From Lingula anatina (taxonomy: Eukaryota; Brachiopoda; Lingulata; Lingulida; Lingulidae): a stretch of 64,000 bases of DNA. Position 1 is the first letter of the stretch. Every line of letters begins with the position of its first letter. The notes under the pieces were generated by a model, which was given only the letters and a program-made list of their open reading frames with translations, made no database searches and was not told where the DNA came from. This document shows, piece after piece, positions 35,474 to 46,714 of the stretch. The stretch spans positions 20,080-84,079 of the forward strand of contig NW_019775147.1 of NCBI RefSeq assembly GCF_001039355.2, in the 5' to 3' direction. The position numbers were made by a program, and so were the translations under genes.

Positions 35474-37112
35474 CCCACAAGCCCCCATTTGAGGACACCA
35501 ATGAGAAGTCAACAAAATTCTCAGTCTTGATCACGTAATCAAACAACTTCTCCAATAGGTGACAGGGATTGCGTTAAAACTATGTGACACTCTCAATGGC
35601 AGGGTTAATTCAACCAGTTTCCATATTGATGGGAGTGATTGTTATTGATCTAAAATTGTATGGGCCAAAATGATTACCTCATTTTACAACTGGTTGAGCA
35701 GCAAACCGTAGCAGAAGTCACGTTCTGATTCTTCTGAAGCACTGAAATGTACGCTAAAATAATGAACTATGTGGCCAACCGTCTTGGGTCCTCTGACCCA
35801 TAGGATTCCGTGTTGCAAGCAGCGCTGACTTAAGTCTTGGTTGATTAAGTGAATTATTAAGACGGCATGTTTAAAATCATATGGGTCAGATTGTCCGCTG
35901 AATTTATCTTTGATCACCTGTTTGGGTGTTTACTATGTACTTACACATGTAGGTGAAAATAAACAACTGCATATTATGGTTAAGAAGCAGCAAACAAGTG
36001 ATTGACTTGCGTGACTGCTTTCTCAGGTTAAATTCAGGGAAAGTTTAAATACAGACAGTGCAGAGATTTACACTGAATTTAGAAAATTTGCATTCCTGAC
36101 AAGTGATATGTTTAATACTTTGCTCATAGAATAATTGTACACAAAGTAAGTAAAATTACACTTTAAATGCTGGTGTGGCTCAGTTTTGTAGGACTTTGTA
36201 AACAAACAGTAGTTAAATGAAATATTTTATGCATCAAAATTGGGTATCAAGTGAGCTCTTGCGAACTTTTATTGATGGTGTTATTGCATTTTGGAAGATT
36301 TGACTCAAATCTGAAAATATTTTAGGAAAAAATGATTCAAGTTTGTGGATAAGCTAATGAAAATTAATTGATTATTAAAAAAGATAATAAAAATTGCTAA
36401 CATTTCATACATTAAAAGCTTGGACTAAACATAAAAATCAAAGCTTCCTTTTTACCACAATACTTTCATTATGAATATATTATCTAAGATTGTTAAATAC
36501 AGACCTTACTGATTTTGGTGACAGACCTGGGCTATGAATTTTATCATAGAACCACAAAAAGTATTGTCAGTTGTACTCAGTTGCAATGGAGTGACCTGTA
36601 ATTTGAAGACAGTTTTCATTGGTGCACTTGCGGAATTCGCGTGGGATTCCCGCCACCACAAGGTAAACTACACGTAAGCAGGGGCGCATTAAATGCAGCA
36701 TGCTGTTTAGAGTAAGGGTGAGGTTCCAGTCGCCTTGTGATGTCTTAATTTAGTTTTTACCATCAAGTCTTCTTATGACTTCTTACCATTGAGAGTTAGT
36801 CTCACAGCTTGTTTATTACTCATTTGAAATGGTTGTAAGAGTGATACTTATTCTACTTTATTGATAAGCTTCTTATGCTTATCTGATAAACTTCCTATAC
36901 TTATAGGTATATAAGCCTCTTTAGTATTGTATTGTGTGTTGAATAAAAAAAAATAATAATAAGAGTAATAGCAGAGGACTGTCTGTTTTGGTTACAAGTT
37001 ATTATGGCACCTCAGGCTTTTATCCAGTACTTTTCCAAAAGATGTGTCTTTTCGCTTAAAAAGTAGACCTTTATAATGTAAAACCTACCTGTGTTCATAA
37101 AACCTAGCTTGA

Positions 37113-37280
37113 CAGGCCCGTAGCCAGCAATTTCAAAAGGGGGGTTCGTTTTCTGAAAAAGTGGACCTTTTCCCATGAAAACTTCATGTACCTAGATCAA
37201 ATTTTACCCAGAGTGGACCTTTTCCCAGCAAAAGGGGCGGTTCTTTCGAACCCCCCGAACCCCCCCTGGCTACGGGCCTG
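37113..37280 (+). mobile_element. Inverted-repeat element, family A, complete
   Basis: 168 bp with perfect 15 bp inverted termini (CAGGCCCGTAGCCAG), flanked on each side by CTTGA (37108-37112 and 37281-37285), a 5 bp target-site duplication. It has no coding capacity, so it is a MITE-like element moved by a transposase from elsewhere. The CAG...CTG ends resemble hAT-type elements. Confidence 0.88.
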
Positions 37281-37540
37281 CTTGATTTTTTTTAAACCCC
37301 CGGACCCCCCCCCCCCCACTCCCGCACTTCTGCACCTGCCATTAATTGCGGATAAATTATATACCAAGTTGATATGGCACAGTGTGTCCAAGGGTTAGAG
37401 CAGTGATCAAACTCAGTTGGTTAATAGGTTCGATTTACCTAGGAGATCAGTATAAAATTGGGACTTGAAAAAGTAAACAAAAGACATCCAGCTTCACATA
37501 CCAATGAGAAGCAGCCTCTCAAACATTGCGACAATAGGCN

Positions 37541-37573
<33 letters not shown>

Positions 37574-39354
37574 AAGAAAAGAAAAGAAAAATATATATAG
37601 AAGAAGTTATGGTCACAGTAACATGACTAGTAAAGTTGGAAACAAATGATAAAAGTGCAGAGAAGAAGGCAACGAAGATAAGATTGATTTGGCAGGAAAG
37701 GCCAGAAACATTGGTTTGATAAGGTAAAGTTTTTTTTTTCACTGACTTTAATATCAAACATTTGACAGGTGCTTTGAGTGACATAACAGAAAATGAAATA
37801 AAAAAGTGAAGTGAGTGCTTTAAGGGAACAAAAATAAGAAGGAGAAAAGGCTTGAAGAATTGAAAATCCAAATAATATATCCACTTTCAGGTGTATTAAG
37901 TCATGCTTTTTGAGAAACTCTGTGTGATATTTGATCAAGATATTTGCCAAATGAAAAAAGAAAATGTCACAAGAGAAATGAAAATATCATGGAATCAAAT
38001 TCGGTCTCAAAGAAAATGAAAAATGAAGTGAAACTCTAGAGAGCTGTTATAACAAAAAAACAAGGAAAGGAATTCTCATTGTTTGTATTTGAAAGTGTAA
38101 GGGGAAGTGAACTCTGAAACTGGATTCCCTAACGCTCCGCTGAAATAATTACCTCACCTTTTCTGACTTAACGCACTGTTATTTCAGGTGACAAAAATAA
38201 ATGGGCGCCCCTAAAAAAATGCAAGGTGCAAAATTGTCCAAGACATCCTATTAGTTTTGCATGCTTGACTGTGTGTTAGACAGATAAAAGTGAAATATGT
38301 GTCAAAACTAAAAAGGTAGGCTATTATCACAAATGGTAATCTTGTTCCCCGAATATGCAGAAACTTGGGAACTGATGAAAAGATTGATATTTTTTATGCA
38401 TCTTTGTGTTTTGAACCACTATGGAAGTTTATATTATTAGACGTATTGGGCAGCCTGAATGTGGTAGACTACTTTGCTTGCCCAGTGGTTGTTAATTAAA
38501 TGTTTTGACACCTGTATTTAGCCTGTGACACGTGTTGAATGAATCTTACTCTCTCTCTCTTTCTTTCTCTTTCTCTCTGTATACATATATATGCTACATC
38601 CCCAGTCCTAATCTAGTCCACTTCCTAAGTGGCCCAGACCACATCTTAATTGTGTCTTTTGTGAGCTGCCATTTGTTAGTGTGTTATTTTAATTATCTAG
38701 GTTTTGCACAGATTAAAGGAAAAGGTCTGCCCATTACTATATTGTTGGGCTTATTTTGAAAATATCTGCATTTTCTTATATTAAGGATAAGTTACATAGA
38801 AAAGTGTGAACTTATAGCAAAACTTTGGTATCATGCTAATATAACATTATTTGAGAATTTTTTATGTTGAAAATAATATCAAATACAGTTGTTCAAACCT
38901 ACACAAATGATGTTTGTCCTTTCACAGTAGTTTTCAGGCAACTTTGCATCAGGTACAGTGACTGTGAAAAGGTTGATCATACATTCCAGGTGGGTTCTGC
39001 TATTAATCATCCTGAAAATCATGGGTCAACATCTGGCCCACAGCTTGGCCCAGACCACATCTATGATCCTAATATAATGGTGTCTTTGCATTGTTAACAA
39101 CATAATGGGCAAGTTAATTGACCAAGTTAATTGGCCAAGCTGGCAGTTTGTTTGTGTGCCATGTGTAATTATACAGGGGACATCTTAGACCAAGTCAATT
39201 GGCCAAGTAATTTACAGGTAGGCTGCCAGTTTGTATGGCATGTGTAATTCAGGCCAGAGCCTAATGTATACCACTTCCTAAGTGGCCCAATCCACATCCC
39301 AATTAAGATGTGGCCTAGATCATGTCTCAATAGGGTCTTTGCATTGTTAACAGC

Positions 39355-39460
39355 ATAATGGGCAAGTAAATTGGCCAGGTTAATTGGCCAAGCTGCCAGT
39401 TTGTTTGTATGGCATGTACAATTAAATAGGGGATGTCATAGATCAAGGCACATATCATGA
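39355..39460 (+). repeat. Left inverted-repeat arm, copy 1
   Basis: Starts ATAATGGGCAAGTAAATTGG, ends near ACATATCATGAT, about 80 bp before the integrase start codon. It matches the reverse complement of 45296-45406 over most of its length. Shorter related copies lie at 39110-39250, so the leader contains several partial repeats of the same motif. Confidence 0.8.
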
Positions 39461-39541
39461 TATTACTGTACAAAGGTAGGCTATATGAGGGGAGGCCTGT
39501 GTGAAAGTCCTCATTTCCTCTATGGACAAGCTTGAAGCACC

Positions 39542-40916
39542 ATGGCAGAGACACAGTATGAAACTTTCCATAAACTCCTGGATCAGCATTTGGCAACTAT
39601 AAATGAGAGCAGGCGTCAGAAATATTTGATAACACAAGAAATGTATGAAAAGATTGTTTCTACTGTTCAAGTAAAAAGTGGTGAAAAGAGTCAGTATGGA
39701 GCAACTTTTAAGTTCTGGTGTAAGACAAACTTTAAAATAGAAGAAATTGGCCAGAGAAAAATTCTCTACTGCATAAAAACATCTCGTCCAGTGGCAACTA
39801 AAGAGGATTTGTTTGACGTTCTGGCTAATTGTCACAAGAGAGTACAACATTCTGGTAGAGATAAGACTTTTGAGGAGGTGAAGAGAAATTACTCCTGGAT
39901 TCCGCGAAGAGCGGTCAGCTTTTATCTCCAGACATGCCGAGAGTGCCACAGCAAAAAAGCATCGAAGACACCACAAGCTAGCAAAACTATTATCTCCTTA
40001 GGGTATTTATCAAGACTTCAGATTGACCTTATTGACATGACTAGTATACCCGATGGCGAGTACATATGGATCCTTTATGCCAAGGATCACTTCACGAAAT
40101 TCAGTTGGGCATATGCACTAACCAGCAATAGAACAGACGAGGTTGCATCAAAATTGGTTGAACAGTTCTGTTTCTTTGGCACGCCTGTGGTGCTTCAGTC
40201 TGATCATGGTCAAGAATTCACAGCTAGCGTTATAAAGGATCTGGCAGAAATGTGTCCAGGGCTCGTCGTAATGAATGATTGTCCATGCCACCCCGAAAGC
40301 CAAGGTTGCGTAGACTGTGGGGATGGAGACTTCCAGATCGAGTTAGGAAAGTGGATGGAGCAACACCAAGAGGGGTGGACAAAAGGTCTGAAGTTTGTCG
40401 TTCATGGCATCAACACCGCCATTGCTGGTGCAACTGGCAAGACACCTTTCGAGTTGGTATTTGGGCAGGCTCCCAGACATAACTTTCATCTACTTGAGAC
40501 TCTACAGTCTCAGGGATTGGTCCGAGAGGAAGATGACGACTCGTGTCTCTTCTCAAGTGATGATCAGGCCACTGGATGTTCTGTTGTAAAATCTGAACCT
40601 ATGTCGTCATTTGACCTGGAAGTGTGGACCTGTGCTCATACTCCACTAACAGTGCCAGAATTACCAACAGTAAAAACTGAAATGATAGTTCCAACTTCGT
40701 CATTTGACCTGGAAGTGGCGGCTGCTCATACTCCATCAACAGTGCCAGAATTACCAACAGTAAAAACTGAAATGATAGCTCCAACTTCGTCATTTGACCT
40801 GGAAGTGGCGGCTGCTCATACTCCATCAACAGTGCCAGAATTACCAACATTAAAAACTGAAATGATAGCCTCATCTGTGCCAGAGACTACAGCTGATGGG
40901 TATGATGAAGAAATAC
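39542..40916 (+). CDS. Gypsy-type integrase, copy 1 (3'-truncated)
   Basis: Begins ATG at 39542 (MAETQYETFHKLLDQHL) and stays open to the ambiguous base at 40917. Residues 98-135 form an H2C2 zinc finger (H98, H103, C132, C135). The integrase core follows: first Asp in QIDLIDM (D162), second Asp in QSDHGQEF (D221), and at the expected Glu position Asp258 (GCVDCGDG), 37 residues on. About 330 onward is an acidic tail with three 30-residue repeats (SSFDLEV...PELPTVKTEMI). The natural end is missing: the frame runs into poly-A, and the Lys-rich residues after it are not protein. Closest known type by motif is the KRBA2-like or Ginger integrase family, with DNA strand transfer as the family reaction. 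The Asp258 change makes activity uncertain. Confidence 0.85.
40602..40874 (+). repeat. Three 90-93 bp coding repeats in integrase tail
   Basis: Copy 1 carries three in-frame units of 30 or 31 codons, each starting SSFDLEV and ending KTEMI. Copy 2 has two units at about 43978-44160. Each unit contains a VKTE or LKTE motif, and a VKSE motif precedes the first. Confidence 0.9.
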
Positions 40917-42730
40917 NAAAAAAAAAAAAAAAGAGGAAAGAAAAGAAAAGAAAAATATATATAGAAGTTATGGTCACAGTAACATGACTAGTAAAGTTGG
41001 AAACAAATGATAAAAGTGCAGAGAAGAAGGCAATGAAGATAAGATTGATTTGGCAGAAAAGGCCAGAAAGAAAAAGGACAAAATATTGGTTTAATGAGGT
41101 AAAGATTTTTTTTCACTAACTAAAATGTGGAACATTTGACAGGTGCTTTGAGTGACATAACAGAAAATGAAATAAAAAAGTGAAGTGAGTGCTTTAAGGG
41201 AACAAAAATAAGAAGGAGAAAAGGCTTGAAGAATTGAAAATCCAAATAATATATCCACTTTCAGGTGTATTAAGTCATGCTTTTTGAGAAACTCTGTGTG
41301 ATATTTGATCAAGATATTTGCCAAATGAAAAAAGAAAATGTCACAAGAGAAATGAAAATATCATGGAATCAAATTCGGTCTCAAAGAAAATGAAAAATGA
41401 AGTGAAACTCTAGAGAGCTGTTATAACAAAAAAACAAGGAAAGGAATTCTCATTGTTTGTATTTGAAAGTGTAAGGGGAAGTGAACTCTGTAACTGGATT
41501 CCCTAACGCTCCGCTGAAATAATTACCTCACCTTTTCTGACTTAACGCACTGTTATCTCAGGTGACAAAAATAAATGGGCGCCCCCAAAAAAATGCAAGG
41601 TGCAAAATTGTCCAAGACATCCTATTAGTTTTGCATGCTTGACTGTGTGTTAGACAGATAAAACTGAAATATGTGTCAGAACTAAAAAGGTAGGCTATTA
41701 TCACAAATGGTAATCTTGTTCCCCGAATATGCAGAAACTTGGGAACTGATGAAAAGATTGATATTTTTTTGCATCGTTGTGTTTTGAACCACTATGGAAG
41801 TTTATGTTATTAGACGTATTGGGCAGCCTGAATGTGGTAGACTACTTTGCTTGCCCAGTGGTTGTTAATTAAATGTTTTGACACCTGTATTTAGCCTGTG
41901 ACACGTGTTGAATAGCATTAATCTTACTCTCTCTCTCTTTCTTTCTCTTTCTCTCTGTATACATATATATGCTACATCCCCAGTCCTAATCTAGTCCACT
42001 TCCTAAGTGGCCCAGACCACATCTTAATTGTGTCTTTTGTGAGCTGCCGTTTGTTAGTGTGTTATTTTAATTATCTAGGTTTTGCACAGATTATAGGAAA
42101 AGGTCTGCCCATTACTATTTTGTTGAGCTTATTTTGAAAATGTCTGCATTTTCTTAAGGATAAGTTACATAGAAAAGTGTGAACTAATAGCAAAACTTTG
42201 GTATCATGCTAAAGTATCATTATTTGAGAATTTTTTTATGTTTAAAATAATACCAAATACAGTTGTTAAAACCTACACAAATGATGTCTGTCCTTTCACA
42301 GTAGTTTTCAGGCAACTTTTTTAATCAGGTACAGTGACTGTGAAAAGGTAGATCATACATTTCAGGTAGGTTTTGCTATTGATCATCCTGAAAATCATGG
42401 GTCAACATCTGGCCCACAGCTTGGCCCAGACCACATCTATGATCCTAATATAATGGTGTCTTTGCATTGTTAACAACATAATGGGCAAGTTAATTGACCA
42501 AGTTAATTGGCCAAGCTGGCAGTTTGTTTGTGTGCCATGTGTAATTATACAGGGGACATCTTAGACCAAGTCAATTGGCCAAGTAATTTACAGGTAGGCT
42601 GCCAGTTTGTATGGCATGTGTAATTCAGGCCAGAGCCTAATGTATTCCACTTCCTAAGTGGCCCAATCCACATCCCAATTAAGATGTGGCCTAGATCACG
42701 TCTCAATAGGGTCTTTGCATTGTTAACAGC

Positions 42731-42836
42731 ATAATGGGCAAGTTAATTGGTCAGGTTAATTGGCCAAGCTGCCAGTTTGTTTGTATGGCATGTGCTATTA
42801 AATAGGGGCTGTCATAGACCAAGGCACATATCATGA
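42731..42836 (+). repeat. Left inverted-repeat arm, copy 2
   Basis: Same sequence as the arm of copy 1, at the same distance before the second integrase gene. A related partial copy lies at about 42485-42625. Confidence 0.8.
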
Positions 42837-42917
42837 TATTACTGAACAAAGGTAGGCTATATGAGGGGAGGCCTGTGTGAAAGTCCTCATTTCCTCTATG
42901 GACAAGCTTGAAGCACC

Positions 42918-44258
42918 ATGGCAGAGACACAGTATGAAACTTTCCATAAACTCCTGGATCAGCATTTGGTAACTATAAATGAGAGCAGGCGTCAGAAATA
43001 TTTGATAACACAAGAAATGTATGAAAAGATTGTTTCTACTGTACAAGTAAAAAGTGGTGAAAAGAGTCAGTATGGAGCAATTTTTAAGTTCTGGTGTAAG
43101 ACCAACTTTAAAATAGAAGAAATTGGCCAGAGAAAAATCCTCTACTGCATAAAAACGTCCCGTCCAGTGGCAACTAAAGAGGATTTGTTTCACGTTCTGG
43201 CTAATTGTCACGAGAGAGTACAACATTCTGGTAGAGATAAGACTTTTGAGGAGGTGCAGAGAAATTACTCCTGGATTCCACGAAGAGCGGTCAGCTTTTA
43301 TCTCCAGACATGCCCAGAGTGCCACAGCAAAAAAGCATCCAAGACACCACAAGCTAGCAAAACTATCATCTCCTTGGGGTATTTAACGAGACTTCAGATT
43401 GACCTAATAGACATGACTAGTATGCCTGATGGCGAGTATAAATGGATCCTTCATGCCCGTGATCACTTCACGAAATTCAGTTGGGCATATGCACTAACCA
43501 GCGATAGAACAGACGAGGTTGCATCAAAATTGGTTGAACAGTTCTGTTTCTTTGGCCCACCTGTGGTGCTTCAGTCAGATCATGGTCAAGAATTCACAGC
43601 TAGTGTTATAAAGGATCTGGCAGAAATGTGTCCAGGGCTCGTCATAATGAATGATTGTCCATGCCACCCCGAAAGCCAAGGTTGCGTAGACTGTGGGGAT
43701 GGAGACTTCCAGATCGAGTTAGGAAAGTGGATGGAGCAACACCAAGAGGGGTGGACAAAAGGTCTGAAGTTTGTCGTTCATGGCATCAACACCTCCATTG
43801 CTGCTGAAACTGGCAAGACACCTTTCGAGTTGGTATTTGGACAGGCTCCCAGACATAACTTCCATTTACTTGAGACGCTACAGTCTCAAGGATTGGTCCG
43901 AGAGGAAGATGACGACTCCTGTCTCTTCTCAAGTGATGATCAGGCCACTGGATGTTCTGTTGTAAAATCTGAACCTATGTCGTCATTTGACCTGGAAGTG
44001 TGGACCTGTGCTCATACTCCATTAACAGTGCCAGAATTACCAACAGTAAAAACTGAAATGATAGTTCCAACTTCGTCATTTGACCTGGAAGTGGCGGCTG
44101 ATCATACTCCATCAACAGTGCCAGAATTACCAACATTAAAAACTGAAATGATAGCCTCATCTGTGCCAGAGACTACAGCTGATGGGTATGATGAAGAAAT
44201 GCCCCCTGCCAAACTACGCAAAATTGGAACTCCTAAGTATCTGTCTACTGCAAGTTGA
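42918..44258 (+). CDS. Gypsy-type integrase, copy 2 (complete)
   Basis: 446 residues from ATG at 42918 to a stop at 44256-44258. It has the same zinc finger and core residues as copy 1, including Asp at the catalytic Glu position. It differs at about 18 residues over the shared 420. The tail has two 30-residue repeats in place of three, then a basic C-terminus (PPAKLRKIGTPKYLSTAS) that may serve as a nuclear signal. No reverse transcriptase, protease or gag frame lies nearby. The gene sits on the same strand as the host polycystin gene, inside intron 25. No polyadenylation evidence was sought beyond AATAAA-like stretches downstream. Confidence 0.88.
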   Translation: MAETQYETFHKLLDQHLVTINESRRQKYLITQEMYEKIVSTVQVKSGEKSQYGAIFKFWCKTNFKIEEIGQRKILYCIKTSRPVATKEDLFHVLANCHERVQHSGRDKTFEEVQRNYSWIPRRAVSFYLQTCPECHSKKASKTPQASKTIISLGYLTRLQIDLIDMTSMPDGEYKWILHARDHFTKFSWAYALTSDRTDEVASKLVEQFCFFGPPVVLQSDHGQEFTASVIKDLAEMCPGLVIMNDCPCHPESQGCVDCGDGDFQIELGKWMEQHQEGWTKGLKFVVHGINTSIAAETGKTPFELVFGQAPRHNFHLLETLQSQGLVREEDDDSCLFSSDDQATGCSVVKSEPMSSFDLEVWTCAHTPLTVPELPTVKTEMIVPTSSFDLEVAADHTPSTVPELPTLKTEMIASSVPETTADGYDEEMPPAKLRKIGTPKYLSTAS

Positions 44259-44879
44259 CAACAAGAAAGACTGACACTGCAGTACCTGTTTTGTCAATAG
44301 CAGGCTCTTTTTTGTAACTATTTTAAATAACACTCACTAATTATTTTAAACTACAAGTTGTGCAAATTTCTAAATTTTGAATCATAGAAAAAAGGTCTTT
44401 ATGATGTACCATTTTCTCTGACTCAGGTATTTATAGCTAAGCTTTGTATTCTTATTTTAAAGAAACAATCCAAAGTGGATACTAAACTTTACAAACAATA
44501 TAATTTGAAATAAGAAAAAAAACTTAAAAGCTTTCAGATTGATGCCGAATATTAGTATGGTATTAAAAGATATATTTGAGGCCTTATTATTTTTGAAAAT
44601 GTGTTGTATTCTAATGAATCCACTTTATCAGTGTTATAGAGTGATATAAATAAAAAATATTTTATAACTTGGTTCAGTGAGTTTTTTAGCTGCTCGAAAG
44701 AAGTTCTCCTTCAAAGTGCTTGGTTACTAAATACATGTGCCTGCAAATATTACAAAGTTTTGCTGTTAATTTACTTTTTGTAATTTATCCTGAAAAATAA
44801 TGCAGATATTTTCCAAAAGCTGAACAAAATATTAATGGGGAGACTTTTTATTCCTATAATCTGTACAAAAAGATAATTT

Positions 44880-45096
44880 ACACCCCATTTCCATAGATTA
44901 GATCAACCTACTTTAGATCGACCTAACTCCCTGGGGGTTCACGCTAAATAGCTGTCAGCCGGGCAGACACGAAAGTTAATTACCCTTTTACAGCTTGTAG
45001 TAGGCGGGACGGACATTTTAGTCGGATTATCTGAAAGTAATCTAGTGAGACTCCCCGCGGGGATAGATCGATCTAAAATCTGTGGGAATAGAGCCT
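44880..45096 (-). mobile_element. Family D-related element, second copy
   Basis: Minus-strand relative of 1504-1737: it shares CCCCATTTCCATAGATT, AACTCCCTGGGGGTTCACGC and GATAGATCGATCTAAA in inverted order. It lies between the integrase stop codon and the right inverted repeat of the transposon, so it may have inserted into it. Confidence 0.7.
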
Positions 45097-45295
45097 TAGA
45101 TAACACACAAATAAAAGGAAGTTAGCCTTTTGTTTAACATTCTTTTACTAAATGTTTTACTTACTAAATTAATCTACATGCCTTTTTTTTTTAAACATTT
45201 ATGCAATTATCTTTATAGGTATCGTCCTCGGATGTATTTTACAAATTACATATAATGCATACAATGGTAATATTTCATTTGCCAAGCTTGCAAGT

Positions 45296-45406
45296 ATCAT
45301 ATATGTCCCTTGATCTAAGACATCCCCTATATAATTACATATGCCATACAAACAAACTGTCAGCTTGGGTAATTACTGTAACTTGGTCAATTTACTTGCC
45401 CATTAT
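45296..45406 (-). repeat. Right inverted-repeat arm
   Basis: Reads on the minus strand as ATAATGGGCAAGTAAATTGA, then CAGTTTGTTTGTATGGCAT and ATAGGGGATGTCTTAGATCA. This matches the left arms with scattered mismatches. It lies about 1 kb after the stop codon of copy 2. No equivalent exists after copy 1, which is cut off before its stop codon. Confidence 0.8.
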
Positions 45407-45812
45407 ATTACATATTTATACAATATATTTAGCGAGTGACTGCTGGAATGCAGGCACAGGGTGCTGGGTCTGAAGCCATGTCCCATAGCATTATGATCAC
45501 TTTATCACCCTGAAAGTCACATCTATTACCTGTGATTTGTCATTTAAAACTCATAAGCGAGGCAAATAATCTATTCTTGAAAATCATATGATATTCTACC
45601 CTATCAAATGTGATTCTTTTAACCCTTTGATGCATGTATTTTGATCCTTTTTGCCGTTCTTTGGCAAACCTTGTTCCCTCTTAAGTGATGACTGCCTGAC
45701 CTCTCTCATCATTTGAGCGTTTCAAAAGTTCATACGTCGAGTTCATACAGCTTGAATGAATATCCACGTGTCACATGTTCCCTGTGTCCTCGTGTCGTTT
45801 TTGCGTGCCTGT

Positions 45813-45889
45813 CACCTGGACAGGCGATAGTGACACCTGTATTTGATGTCATGAAACTTGGGAGGTGACACCTGTCATTGTAACACCTG
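45813..45889. promoter_or_regulatory. Cluster of four CACCTG boxes
   Basis: CACCTG at 45813, 45834, 45869 and 45884, three of them in ACACCTGT. This is the E2-box core bound by Snail and ZEB-type factors in animals. Function here is unproven. Confidence 0.35.
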
Positions 45890-46714
45890 TTAAAAGAAGT
45901 GACGGGAGGTGAAGGAAAGTGCTCTTGAACTGTGCTCTCTGTTTAGTTAGAGAAGGTTATTATTATTGCAAGTTTTCACTTTTATATAAGTGAAGGATAT
46001 GGTTGTATATTATGGAAGAGGTTTTTAAAGAATTAGGAAAATTACTGAAAATGTTTTTTATGCTATGGTCAGATGATGCAGACCTTGAGAGCTTTTCGCC
46101 TAAAAATATTTGGTGAACAAAATGCTATTTAAAGTAAGTTTTTTTGTGCAAATGTTTATCTTGTGGTATGGGACATAGCTTTAATTTTAAAAGATTATTT
46201 TCCCTTTTGTGTTTTGCAAATTTAAAAATTTAACAAAGAAGGGAAATTAATTTGATACATCTTGATTTGTTAGAATTTCAAAAAATTTCCTGGAGTTGCA
46301 TGAAATAATTGAATTCAGATAATTTTGATAGATTGGAGAAATTTCTAACACCTTACCTATGCCAGTATTTCTATTTTGAAAGTATATCATTTGAATTACC
46401 TTTTAGTAATACATAGAAACATGCATTCTACCATGAACTCAGCTTGCCTTCAGAACTTTCAAATTATATGTAGATCTTTAATTTATTGTAAAACTTTTTT
46501 GTGTATATCGCTAACGTAACATAGTTTTTTGAATACACTTGACCAAATTTGTTCAGATTTTGTGACTTCTAAGCACTGGGGGAAACTATCTTGTGTCACT
46601 CAGTTCCACAATTCAGTATTGTGATAGTATCACTTCTACGCCTAAGTAACAAATTGGCAGTTCCCATCATGTCTTACTACACGCAACGGTTAAAGCACAA
46701 GTAACATGCATAAG

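Larger units (their letters stand above)
37540..45406 (+). mobile_element. Integrase-bearing DNA transposon, two tandem copies
   Basis: Copy 1 is 37540-40916; copy 2 starts at 40917 and runs to an inverted repeat ending at 45406. The shared part is 3377 bp in copy 1 and 3284 bp in copy 2 (to 44200), the difference being mainly one 90 bp coding repeat. Each copy begins at an ambiguous base followed by a poly-A run. Each has about 2 kb of non-coding leader and then one integrase gene. A repeat of about 110 bp just upstream of each gene (39355-39460 and 42731-42836) recurs inverted at 45296-45406. A gypsy-type integrase between inverted repeats, with no reverse transcriptase or LTR visible, suggests a Ginger-type DNA transposon. 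That class assignment is inferred; I could not define target-site duplications. Confidence 0.7.

Noticed and set aside
37494-37950. Minus-strand frames of 107 to 125 codons at the start of transposon copy 1
   Set aside because: They run through the poly-A run and the ambiguous base, give low-complexity Phe-rich protein, and end differently in copy 2 (41091-41324).
39455-39976. 173-codon open frame on the minus strand across integrase copy 1 (and its twin at 42831-43352)
   Set aside because: It is the antisense shadow of the integrase reading frame and has no domain of its own.
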